Assembly (NCBI RefSeq): GCF_003651225.1
Contig: NZ_RCDB01000002.1
Span: 124,001-188,000 of the forward strand
Length of the DNA: 64,000 nucleotides
Reading direction: 5' to 3'
From: Microbacterium telephonicum
GTDB lineage: Bacteria > Actinomycetota > Actinomycetes > Actinomycetales > Microbacteriaceae
The notes beneath the pieces were generated by a model that ran no database searches, was not told where the DNA came from, and was given only the letters and a program-made list of their open reading frames with translations. Below, piece after piece: positions 18,150 to 26,691 of the stretch (the first letter of the stretch is position 1; each line of letters opens with the position of its first letter). Position numbers and translations under genes: made by a program.

Positions 18150-18556
18150 CCGGTGGTTGAGTAGCGCGCACAGCGCGCGTATCGAAACCCGCGCACCCAC
18201 CAACACCGTCGAGGTCTGGGGCGTTTCGACTCGTCGCTGCGCTCCTCGCTCAACGACCGGGGGGTCTTCGCCTTCCGGTGGTTGAAGCGCGCGCAGCGCG
18301 CGTATCGAAACCCGCGCACCCACCAACACCGCCGAGGTCCGGGGCGTTTCGACTCGTCGCTGTGCTCCTCGCTCAACGACCGGAAGGGGACGCCCCGGCC
18401 TCCGGTGGTTGAGTAGCGCGCGCAGCGCGCGTATCGAAACCCGCGCACCCACCAACACCGTCGAGGTCTGGGGCGTTTCGACTCGTCGCTGCGCTCCTCA
18501 CTCAACGACCGGAACTTCCGGTCGACTCGTCGCGAAGCTCGTCGCTCAACGACCGG
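18150..18556. repeat. Tandem array of composite REP units
   Basis: Three units of about 110 bases recur with a period of 125-127. Each has a forward GGTTGAGTAG palindrome (18150-18190, 18275-18313, 18402-18442), a 32-base spacer (18191-18222, 18314-18345, 18443-18474), and a reverse relative running GTTTCGACTCG to CAACGACCGG (18223-18260, 18346-18383, 18475-18512). Spacers 1 and 3 are identical, and spacer 2 differs at two positions. A partial reverse copy closes the array at 18521-18556. This fills most of the 511-base gap before the ABC operon; no gene is seen in it. Confidence 0.9.
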
Positions 18557-18647
18557 GCGGGTGCTCGACGGTGCACGGTCGGGGGTCGCATAGGCTGGCG
18601 TCGGCGGTGCATCGTGCCCGTCCACTCACCGGCGGAGGATCGCGCGC

Positions 18648-21005
18648 ATGCACCCACGCCGGCCGGCGACGCCCGAGTCCGGGCTCGCCACCGCGACGCT
18701 GGTCTGGAAACGCGCGCGCCTGCGCCTCGGGCTGCTCGCCGCCGCATCCGCGACCGTCGCGGTCGCCGTCGCCACTGTCATCCTCGTGCAGGCGGCACTC
18801 GGCGCGGCTGTCGCCGCAGCCTCCGCCGACCCGCCGGCCGGAGTGCCCGCCGACGAGTTCGCCGCAGGTCTCGCCCAGGGGGAGCGCGCCCTCGCCGCCT
18901 CAGCGCCGGCGCTCTGGCTGCTCGTCGCCCTGCTCGGCGGCACCGCCGTCGCACAGATCGCCCGGCTCCTGACGGCCGCCCGCGAGCACGAGACACTCAC
19001 CCTCCGCGCACGCGGCGCCTCCCGCTCGCAAGCCTGGGGCCTGGACGGCGCCGAGTCCCTCGCCGTCGGCGTCGTCGGCGCCCTCCTCGGCATCCCGCTC
19101 GGTGCTCTCGTCGCGCCCCTCACCGGCGCGACTCCTCTCACGGCCCTCGCCTCCTGGCCGATCGGCATCGGCACGGCGACCGCGCTCGCGCTCATCCTGC
19201 TTCTCGCCCTACGCCGCGCCGCGCGCGCGTCCGCCACGGCGCGCGGGGCGCGCCTCACGACCGGCGCCCTCGTCATCGTGGTGCTCGCCGCCGCCGCGCT
19301 CGTGATCTGGCAACTCCCCGCCGCCCGCCCCGGCGGTGCCGACCCCGTCGTCGCGTTCGCCCCCGCCGTCGTCCTCGCCGCCGCGGCCGTCCTCGCCCTC
19401 GCCGTCGTCGGCGCCGCCGCACCCGTCGCCGCTCTGATCGCCGGGCGAGCCCGAGGTGTCGTGCCGGCGCTGCCCGCCCGTCAGATCGCACGTCGCATCG
19501 GCACCTCCGCCGTCGCGGTGCTGCTCGTCTCCCTCGTCGCCGCGCAGGTCGCCTTCGCCGCCTCCTACACCGCCACCTGGCGGGGCGCCGCGACGGCATC
19601 CGCCGCGCTCCGTTCCGGCTCCGACCTGCGCGTCGACCTCGCCCCGCAGCCCGCACGCCCGCGCGACCTCACCGCAGCGGCCGGCGTCCCCGGAATCGAC
19701 GCCGCCGTCCCCGCGCTCGTCGCGCAGACCGAGATCGGCACGATCGCCGCCGAACTCGTCGCCCCGACCACGTCACCGGATGCGGGGCCCGCATCCGTGG
19801 ATGAGGCCACGGCCTCGGCGACCCCGGTACCGCTCGGCGACGGCGCCACCGGCATCGGCGTCGCCGCGACGCTGTCGGATCCGTCCACCGCCGACGGCAG
19901 CGCTCCCATCTTCCCCTCGGTGACGCTCTCGGCACTCCTGCTCGACGGCGTCGGCACCCCGATCAGCGTCACCCTCGACGGCGCCGTCGCCATCGTCCCC
20001 GACGGCACGCTCACCGTCACCGCGACCGCGCCCCTTCCCGAGGGAGACGGCCCTTGGTCGCTGCTGGCGATCGCCGCAGCCGCGCCGACGAACTACCTCG
20101 GCCGCACCGTCGACATCGCGCTCACCGACGTCACCGCGGTCGGCGCGACTGCGCTGGCCGTCGACGGTTCCACCACGATCGGCGGTGCTCACCCCGACGC
20201 CGCGCTCGCGTGGTCCGCCGTAGACGACCCCGACGCCGGAGCGCTCCCCGTCGCGGCGACCGTCTCGACCGTGCTCGCCCAGCGCCTCGGACTCAGCGTG
20301 GGCGACGTCTTCGAATTCCGCTACGAAGGCACCGGCCGACGTGGTGCGGTCGTCATCGCCGCGCTCGTCGACGACGTCCCCGGCGCGGCGGGACCCCTCG
20401 CCTTCACCACGGGGCTCGACAGCCTGTTGGCATCGCAGCTCCAGCGCGACCCGACGATCACCCCCGCGAACTCCGTCTGGGCAACCGGCGATCCGGCCGC
20501 GGCCCCGCAGCTGAGCGCGGCGCTCGGCGACCGGCCCGTCTTGACGGCGACCCCGTCCACCGCGGCCGCCGTCGTCGGCGCTATGGTGCCCGCCTGGCAG
20601 ATCGCGACCGCCGGCGCCGTGCTGCTCGCCCTCCTCGCCGCCCTCGCGATCGTGCGCACCCTCGCCGGTGCCCGCCGAGCCGAGCTGGGGGTGCTGCGCG
20701 CCCTCGGGCTCACCGCCGGCACGCAGGCGCGGATGCGGGCGGCCGAACTGTCGGCGCTGTTCGCCGCCGCCCTCGTGCTCGGCGCGGGCGTGGGCCTGCT
20801 CACCGCCGCGCTCGTCGTTCCGAACCTCGTCCGTGCCACCACGCCCGGTGTCCTCGCCTCCGCAACCACGTGGGCGATCGACGGCGTCGCGATGCTCACG
20901 ACCCTCGGGGTGCTCGCCGCGGGTCTCGCGGCCGTCGTCGTGCTCTCCGCCTTCGCCGTCGGCCGCTCGAGCCGCGCGGCGCTCGTGGGGGAGGAGAGCC
21001 GATGA
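18648..21005 (+). CDS. FtsX-type ABC transporter permease 1
   Basis: A 785-residue membrane subunit of a MacB/Lol-like exporter. N-terminal helices at about 30-55 and 85-110 and a cluster near 140-290 are followed by a large extracytoplasmic domain (about 310-640). A C-terminal FtsX domain follows, with the conserved RRAELGVLRALGLT loop at the cytoplasmic side. It overlaps permease 2 by ATGA. The substrate is unknown. A TAGGCT -10 near 18594 and GGAGG before the ATG suggest the operon promoter just after the REP array. Confidence 0.88.
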   Translation: MHPRRPATPESGLATATLVWKRARLRLGLLAAASATVAVAVATVILVQAALGAAVAAASADPPAGVPADEFAAGLAQGERALAASAPALWLLVALLGGTAVAQIARLLTAAREHETLTLRARGASRSQAWGLDGAESLAVGVVGALLGIPLGALVAPLTGATPLTALASWPIGIGTATALALILLLALRRAARASATARGARLTTGALVIVVLAAAALVIWQLPAARPGGADPVVAFAPAVVLAAAAVLALAVVGAAAPVAALIAGRARGVVPALPARQIARRIGTSAVAVLLVSLVAAQVAFAASYTATWRGAATASAALRSGSDLRVDLAPQPARPRDLTAAAGVPGIDAAVPALVAQTEIGTIAAELVAPTTSPDAGPASVDEATASATPVPLGDGATGIGVAATLSDPSTADGSAPIFPSVTLSALLLDGVGTPISVTLDGAVAIVPDGTLTVTATAPLPEGDGPWSLLAIAAAAPTNYLGRTVDIALTDVTAVGATALAVDGSTTIGGAHPDAALAWSAVDDPDAGALPVAATVSTVLAQRLGLSVGDVFEFRYEGTGRRGAVVIAALVDDVPGAAGPLAFTTGLDSLLASQLQRDPTITPANSVWATGDPAAAPQLSAALGDRPVLTATPSTAAAVVGAMVPAWQIATAGAVLLALLAALAIVRTLAGARRAELGVLRALGLTAGTQARMRAAELSALFAAALVLGAGVGLLTAALVVPNLVRATTPGVLASATTWAIDGVAMLTTLGVLAAGLAAVVVLSAFAVGRSSRAALVGEESR

Positions 21006-23707
21006 CCTCCCGCGTCTCGACAGGCTCGCTCGTCGCCCACCACCTGCGCTCCCGCAGCGGGGCGGTCGGGATCGTCGCCGCGCTCGTGCTCGTCCTGTCG
21101 CTGCTGGCGACGGCCGCGCCGCTCGCGCTCGGCGTGCTCGCCGACGCGGCGATGCGCGACCGTCTCGCCTCGCTGGCCGTCACGGAGCGCGACGTGGTCG
21201 CCGATCCCGCCGGAGGACCGCAGACGGTCGGCGTGACGAGCACGCCGGAAACCGACGTCGTCTGGGCGCGCTGGAACGACCAGATCGACGGCATCCGCGA
21301 CTCCGCCGAGGCGCCTCTTCCCGACCTTCTCGGTCCCGCGCAGACGGTCACCCGCACCGGGATGATGTATCTCGCGCCGACGCGGGAGATCGCCTTGGCG
21401 TTCTCGCCGGATGCCGAGCGCCACGTCGAGATCGTCGAGGGCAGCGTGCCCTCCACCCCGCCCGCGATGTCGGAAGTGTCGGCGGAGGTGCCACCCATTC
21501 AGATCATGCTCTCGGAGCAGTCCGCCGACGAACTCGGCTGGACGGTCGGCGAAACCCGCACCGTCGCCGCCTATGGCGCCGTCGTCTCCCTCACCCTCAG
21601 TGGCATCTTCCGCGCGACCGATCCAGCAGAGGGCTTCTGGCAGCATGCGCCGTCGATCATCGACCCGCAGATCGACGACGACGGCAACCGTGCGCGCGCT
21701 GTGAAGGCCACCGCCTTTGCACATCCCGGCGCTCTCGCCTTCGCCAACTACATCAACCAAGAGCTCGCCACGACCGTCTGGTTCCCGCTCGACGCCGACG
21801 CGATCGACGCCGCCGACGCGGCCGAGGTCGCCGCCAGCCTGCGCGGGCTCACCGCGGTCTCCCACACGATCGGCACGCAGGCCGACGGGTGGGGCATCCT
21901 CGGACTGCGCTTCGAAGCCGACATCGCCGGTCAGATCGAGACCGCCCTCGCCCAGCAGACTGCCACCAACGCTCTGCTCGCCATGCTCGTGGCAGGACCG
22001 GCGGGCGTCGCCGTCGCCGTGGTCGTGCTCGGCTGCCGACTCATCCTCGAAGGCCGCCGGCCGGCGCTACGCCTGCTGTCGGCCCGGGGTGCCTCGATCG
22101 CGCAGCTGCGCGGGCTGCTGGCCGCCGAGGGGGTGATCGTCGGTCCCGTCGCCGCGATCGTCGGCGCCGCCGTCGCGATCGTCCTCGGTGCCGCGTGGGC
22201 GAGCGCCGTCCCTACGGCCGGTACCCTCGCGGCCGCCCTCGTACCCACGGCGCTGCTCGCCTTCGCCCCGCTGGTCATCCTGTGGGTGCTCGCGCCGACC
22301 GCCGCCGAGCGGCTGCCGCGCGCCGACCTCGGCCGCCGCCGCTCCCGCCTGCGTACGATCCTCGAGGGTGCCGTCTGCGTGCTCGCGGCCGTCGCCGTCG
22401 CGCTGCTGTTGCTGCGCGGCTACAGCGACGGCGTCGACGTTCTGCTCGCGGCGACGCCGCTGCTGATCGCCCTCGCCGCCTGCCTGCTCACGCTGCGCCT
22501 CTACCCGCTGCCGCTGCGCGCGCTCTGGCGACGCGCCCGGGCCGGCGCGGGGCTGAACGCCTTCCTCGGCGCTGCGCGCGCCCTCCGCGAGCCGGCGATC
22601 GGGCTCACCCCCGTGCTCGCGCTCACCGTCGGCGTCTCGGTCGCCGTCTCGGCCGGCGTACTGCTGTCGGTCGTCGACCGGGGCACTGCGGATGCCGCCC
22701 GCGCGCAGGTCGGGGCGGACATGCGCGTGACGGGTGGCTCCTTCTCGCCCGACACGCTGGTGCAGGTCGGCGAACTCCCCGGCGTCGCGGCGGCGACCGG
22801 CATCTCCGGGCTCGTCTCGGCGACCGTCGACGTCGCCGGGGTGCGCAAAGCCACGTCCGTGTTCGTCGTCGACGCCGCCGCGCTGCGGGGCGTCCAGGGC
22901 GACGGACCCGGAATGCTGCCGCCCGGCACCGCTCTCGCCCCCGGTGACGACCCCGTCGAGATGATCGTCTCGGATGCCCTCGCCGACACGATCGACGGCG
23001 AGACCGACCTCCACCTCGACGGCGCCGACGCGCGCGTGAGCGGCATCACGCGCGGGCCGGTCCCGATCGGCTCCCGCGAGAACTGGGCCGCGATCGACGT
23101 GTCGGCCGCCGACACGGTGCTCGGCCGCGATCCCAGCGATCGCGTCCTGCTGCTGCGTCTCGACGAGACCGCGGATGCCGACACGGTGCGCGCCGGACTG
23201 CTCGACCTGCTCGGCCCCACCGTCCGCGTCGACACCGCCACCGACGTCGCCTCCCGCCTTTCCGGCGGTCCTGCGGCGCAGGGTGTGCGCGTCGCACTGC
23301 TGGCGGCGACGGCATCCGCGGCGCTGCTGGGCGCTCTCGCGCTGGCGATGACCCTGACCCTCGCCGCCGGCGCCCGAGCCCGCACGGTCGCCCTGCTGCG
23401 CACCCTCGGAGCGCCGCGCCGCGCCGGCACCGCCCTCACCCTGTGGGAGGTGTGCCCACCGGTCGTGGCGGCGCTGGTCACCGGCACCGTGTTCGGTGCA
23501 CTCGTCCCCCTCGTCATGATGGCCGCCGTCGACCTGCGGCCGTTCACGGGGTCGTCCATCGCGCCGGCCTACGTCATCGACCCCGCCGTGCTCGCAGTCA
23601 CCCTGGGTGGGTTCCTCGCCCTTTCGGCTCTGAGCACCACGCTCGCTCTGTTCGTGTCCCGCCGTGTGCGCGCCGCCGGTGCGTTGCGGACGGTCGAGGA
23701 AGGATAG
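21002..23707 (+). CDS. FtsX-type ABC transporter permease 2
   Basis: A 901-residue partner permease with an N-terminal membrane anchor (VAALVLVLSLLATAAPLALGV), a first extracytoplasmic domain, a central membrane cluster (about 320-520), a second extracytoplasmic domain and a C-terminal FtsX region with RTVALLRTLGAPRRAG. The two-domain layout is typical of actinobacterial exporters of this class. It starts within the stop of permease 1 and is followed by two ATPase genes. Confidence 0.88.
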   Translation: MTSRVSTGSLVAHHLRSRSGAVGIVAALVLVLSLLATAAPLALGVLADAAMRDRLASLAVTERDVVADPAGGPQTVGVTSTPETDVVWARWNDQIDGIRDSAEAPLPDLLGPAQTVTRTGMMYLAPTREIALAFSPDAERHVEIVEGSVPSTPPAMSEVSAEVPPIQIMLSEQSADELGWTVGETRTVAAYGAVVSLTLSGIFRATDPAEGFWQHAPSIIDPQIDDDGNRARAVKATAFAHPGALAFANYINQELATTVWFPLDADAIDAADAAEVAASLRGLTAVSHTIGTQADGWGILGLRFEADIAGQIETALAQQTATNALLAMLVAGPAGVAVAVVVLGCRLILEGRRPALRLLSARGASIAQLRGLLAAEGVIVGPVAAIVGAAVAIVLGAAWASAVPTAGTLAAALVPTALLAFAPLVILWVLAPTAAERLPRADLGRRRSRLRTILEGAVCVLAAVAVALLLLRGYSDGVDVLLAATPLLIALAACLLTLRLYPLPLRALWRRARAGAGLNAFLGAARALREPAIGLTPVLALTVGVSVAVSAGVLLSVVDRGTADAARAQVGADMRVTGGSFSPDTLVQVGELPGVAAATGISGLVSATVDVAGVRKATSVFVVDAAALRGVQGDGPGMLPPGTALAPGDDPVEMIVSDALADTIDGETDLHLDGADARVSGITRGPVPIGSRENWAAIDVSAADTVLGRDPSDRVLLLRLDETADADTVRAGLLDLLGPTVRVDTATDVASRLSGGPAAQGVRVALLAATASAALLGALALAMTLTLAAGARARTVALLRTLGAPRRAGTALTLWEVCPPVVAALVTGTVFGALVPLVMMAAVDLRPFTGSSIAPAYVIDPAVLAVTLGGFLALSALSTTLALFVSRRVRAAGALRTVEEG

Positions 23708-23711
23708 ATCC

Positions 23712-24662
23712 ATGGCATCCGCCGCATCCGACGCCGACATCCTCTGCACCGACCTGGTGCGCATCTTCCGCGTAGCCACCGGCACCGGACCCGACGTGGA
23801 GGTGCAGGCACTGCAGGGCCTGAACCTCCGGGTCGAGCCGGGGGAGCTCGTGGCCGTCGTCGGTGCGTCGGGCTCGGGCAAGTCGACGCTGCTGTCGATC
23901 CTGTCGAGCCTCGACAAACCGACGGCCGGCGTCGCGCGCGTGGCGGGACACGACCTGCTCACGATGAAGGAGAAGGAGCGCGTGGCCTTCCGCCGCCGCA
24001 GCGTCGGATTCGTCTGGCAGCAGACCTCGCGCAACCTTCTGCCGTACTTCTCGGCCGCCGAGAACGTCGCGGCCACCCTCGCCGTCGCGGGGCGCACACG
24101 GGGCACCCCCGCTCGCCGCGCGCGCGTGGCAGAGCTCCTCGACCTGCTCGAGGTCGCACACTGCGCCGACCGCCGGCCGGGCGAGATGTCCGGCGGTGAG
24201 CAGCAGCGGGTGGCCATCGCCGTCGCCATCGCGAACGAGCCTCGCGTCCTGCTCGCCGACGAGCCCACGGGGGAACTCGACGAGACCACGAGCGCCCACG
24301 TGCTCGAGGCGCTGCGCGCCGTCAACCACGCACTCGGCGTGACGACGCTCATCGTCACGCACGATCCCGGCGTCTCCGAGCACGTCGCCCGCACCGTGCA
24401 GATCCGCGACGGGCGCACCTCCACCGAGGTGCTGCGCTCGACGCGCACCGACGAGCACGGCGCCGAGCACCACGTCGCCGAGGAGTACGCCGTGCTCGAC
24501 CGCGTCGGGCGCCTGCAACTGCCCGACGAGTTCGTCGCCGCCCTCGACCTGCGCGACCGTGTGCGCCTCTCGCTCGAACCCGACCGCGTCGAGGTGCGGC
24601 CGGGGCGCATTCAGGAGGGCCGTCCCTCGGATGCCGGGCCCGACGCGGAGGGGGAGCGATGA
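23712..24662 (+). CDS. ABC transporter ATPase 1 with C-terminal extension
   Basis: A 316-residue MacB/LolD-type ATPase. Walker A is VGASGSGKST, the Q-loop FVWQQTSRN, the signature MSGGEQQRVAIAVA, Walker B VLLADEPTGELDE and the switch His IVTHDPG. About 80 extra residues after the ATPase core (VAEEYAVLDRVGRLQLPDEF and onward) resemble the added C-terminal domain found on some actinobacterial paralogues; its role is unknown. The ribosome site is AAGGA. It overlaps ATPase 2 by ATGA. Confidence 0.9.
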   Translation: MASAASDADILCTDLVRIFRVATGTGPDVEVQALQGLNLRVEPGELVAVVGASGSGKSTLLSILSSLDKPTAGVARVAGHDLLTMKEKERVAFRRRSVGFVWQQTSRNLLPYFSAAENVAATLAVAGRTRGTPARRARVAELLDLLEVAHCADRRPGEMSGGEQQRVAIAVAIANEPRVLLADEPTGELDETTSAHVLEALRAVNHALGVTTLIVTHDPGVSEHVARTVQIRDGRTSTEVLRSTRTDEHGAEHHVAEEYAVLDRVGRLQLPDEFVAALDLRDRVRLSLEPDRVEVRPGRIQEGRPSDAGPDAEGER

Positions 24663-25357
24663 GCGCGCTGCGCGGCCGCGGCCTCACCCGCGTCTATCCC
24701 TCGACCGCCGGCGATGTCACGGCGATCGCCGACATCGACATCGACATCGACGCCGGCGAGCTCGTCGTCGTGCGCGGTGCCTCCGGCGCGGGGAAGACCA
24801 CGCTGCTCAACCTGCTCGGCGCCCTCGACCGCCCCACCGCCGGGACCGTCTGGTTCGACGACGTCGAGGCGACGGAGCTCGACGAAGACACCCTCGCCCG
24901 GGTGCGTCGGGAGCGGCTCGGCTTCGTCTTCCAGTCCTTCGGACTCATCCCGGTGCTCTCGGCCGCCGAGAACGTCGAGTTGCCGTTGCGGATCGCGCGC
25001 GTCCCCGCGGCCGAACGCGACGCGCGGGTCACCGATGCGTTGCGGCTCGTCGGCCTCGCCGGTCATGCCCAGCAGCGACCCGGCGAGCTCTCCGGCGGGC
25101 AGCAGCAACGCGTCGGCATCGCGCGCGCGATCGTGGGCCGCCCGCGCGTGCTCATCGCCGACGAGCCCACCGCCCAGCTCGATTCGCGCACCGCGGCATC
25201 CGTCATCGAGCTGATCGGCGAGCTCGTGCACGGGGAGGGGATCGCCGCGATCGTCGCGACGCACGACCCTCTCGTCGTGCAGCGCGCAGACCGCATCGTC
25301 GAGCTCCATGACGGCCGTGCCGCACCGACGACCGTGATCGAGTCCGCCACCACCTGA
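24659..25357 (+). CDS. ABC transporter ATPase 2
   Basis: A 232-residue ATPase of the MacB/LolD type without the C-terminal extension. Walker A is RGASGAGKTT, the signature LSGGQQQRVGIARA, Walker B VLIADEPTAQLDS and the switch His IVATHDP. Two ATPases with two large FtsX permeases suggest either a heteromeric exporter or two exporters made from one operon. It is the last gene of that operon. Confidence 0.9.
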   Translation: MSALRGRGLTRVYPSTAGDVTAIADIDIDIDAGELVVVRGASGAGKTTLLNLLGALDRPTAGTVWFDDVEATELDEDTLARVRRERLGFVFQSFGLIPVLSAAENVELPLRIARVPAAERDARVTDALRLVGLAGHAQQRPGELSGGQQQRVGIARAIVGRPRVLIADEPTAQLDSRTAASVIELIGELVHGEGIAAIVATHDPLVVQRADRIVELHDGRAAPTTVIESATT

Positions 25358-25461
25358 CCTCCGGTCCCAACGCCGTGCGACGCGGCCTCTCATCGCGTCG
25401 CCGCGGCCCTAGGCTGGAGCCCCGCCCACCTCCCGAGTGGGCCCCGTGGAAGGCCGCGTCC

Positions 25462-26691
25462 ATGAGCCTCGATCTGCTCACCGACACCCGCACGAGCGCG
25501 TCCGATCCGACGTCGCCGCAGCAGTGGGAGGCGCGTACCGCCGCCATCGCGCATCTGTCGGGGCCGGTCGCGACGATCGACGTCGACGCCCTCCGGCACA
25601 ACGCCCTCGACATGATCGTGCGCTCGGCCGGGGTGCCGATCCGGGTGGCGAGCAAGTCGATCCGGGTGCGTGAGGTGCTCGACGCGGCGCTCGCGCTGCC
25701 GGGCTATCGTGGGATCCTCGCCTTCACCCTCCCCGAGGCGCTGTGGCTCGCCGAAGACCACGACGACATCGTGCTCGGCTACCCGACCGCCGACCGGGCG
25801 GCCCTCGCTGCCCTCGCCGCCGACGAGCGGGCGGCCGCGCGCATCACGCTCATGGTCGACGACCTCGCCCAGCTCGATCTGCTCGACGTCGTCGCGCCGC
25901 CGGCGGCGCGGCCCGTCATCCGTGTCGCGATCGACGCCGACGCGTCGTGGCGCGCGCCCGTGCTCGGACACCTCGGGGTGCGTCGCTCTCCCGTCCACGA
26001 GCCCGCGGAGGTCGCCGCCCTCGGGCGTGCGATCGCCGCACGGCCCGGATACGCGCTGGTCGGCCTCATGATGTACGAGGCGCAGATCGCGGGCCAGCCC
26101 GACGACACCGGATCGGGCGACGGCGTCGTCCGCTGGATGCAGCGGCGTTCGGGCGACGAGCTGCGGGAGCGTCGCGGCGCGATCGTCGCGGCGCTGCGCG
26201 AGGTCGCCGACCTCGAGTTCGTCAACGGCGGCGGCACCGGATCGCTGGAGTACACCTCGGCCGACACCGCCGTGACCGAGACCACCGCCGGCTCCGGCCT
26301 GCTCGCCGGGCATCTCTTCGACGGCTACCGCGCGTTCACGCTCGCCCCGGCCGCGGCGTTCGCGCTCGAGGTCGTGCGCCGTCCGGCCCCCGACATCGTC
26401 ACGGTGCTCGGCGGCGGCTGGATCGCATCCGGCCCGGCGCTGGACTCCCGTCAGCCGCTGCCGGCGTGGCCGGAAGGGCTGCGCACCCTCGACCGCGAGG
26501 GCGCCGGCGAGGTGCAGACGCCGCTGCAGGGCGCGGCCGCCCGGGCGCTTTCGATCGGCGACCGCGTCTGGTTCCGCCACTCCAAGAGCGGGGAGCTCGC
26601 TGAGCGGGTCGACCGCTACCACCTCGTCTCCGGCGACCGGGTGGTGGGGGAGAGTCCCACCTATCGCGGCGAGGGGAAGTCGTTCCTGTGA
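25462..26691 (+). CDS. Alanine-racemase-fold PLP enzyme (amino acid deaminase/aldolase type)
   Basis: A 409-residue PLP enzyme with the N-terminal alanine-racemase TIM barrel. The Schiff-base lysine is in IRVASKSIRVREV (about residue 60), and the C-terminal beta domain is like that of D-threonine aldolase/D-serine dehydratase-like proteins. The actual substrate is unknown. GGAAGG precedes ATG 25462, and TAGGCT at 25410-25415 gives a short leader. It overlaps the lactone oxidase gene by GTGA, a pairing that suggests a shared pathway. Confidence 0.82.
   Translation: MSLDLLTDTRTSASDPTSPQQWEARTAAIAHLSGPVATIDVDALRHNALDMIVRSAGVPIRVASKSIRVREVLDAALALPGYRGILAFTLPEALWLAEDHDDIVLGYPTADRAALAALAADERAAARITLMVDDLAQLDLLDVVAPPAARPVIRVAIDADASWRAPVLGHLGVRRSPVHEPAEVAALGRAIAARPGYALVGLMMYEAQIAGQPDDTGSGDGVVRWMQRRSGDELRERRGAIVAALREVADLEFVNGGGTGSLEYTSADTAVTETTAGSGLLAGHLFDGYRAFTLAPAAAFALEVVRRPAPDIVTVLGGGWIASGPALDSRQPLPAWPEGLRTLDREGAGEVQTPLQGAAARALSIGDRVWFRHSKSGELAERVDRYHLVSGDRVVGESPTYRGEGKSFL

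Noticed and set aside
18150..18556. Possible CRISPR array
   Set aside because: Repeats are internally palindromic, the period is 125 bases, spacers are the same rather than unique, and no cas genes are seen.
18029..18625. Minus-strand 198-codon frame with internal repeats
   Set aside because: Its repeated peptide comes from translating the composite REP array; there is no start signal and it overlaps the DUF222 gene end.
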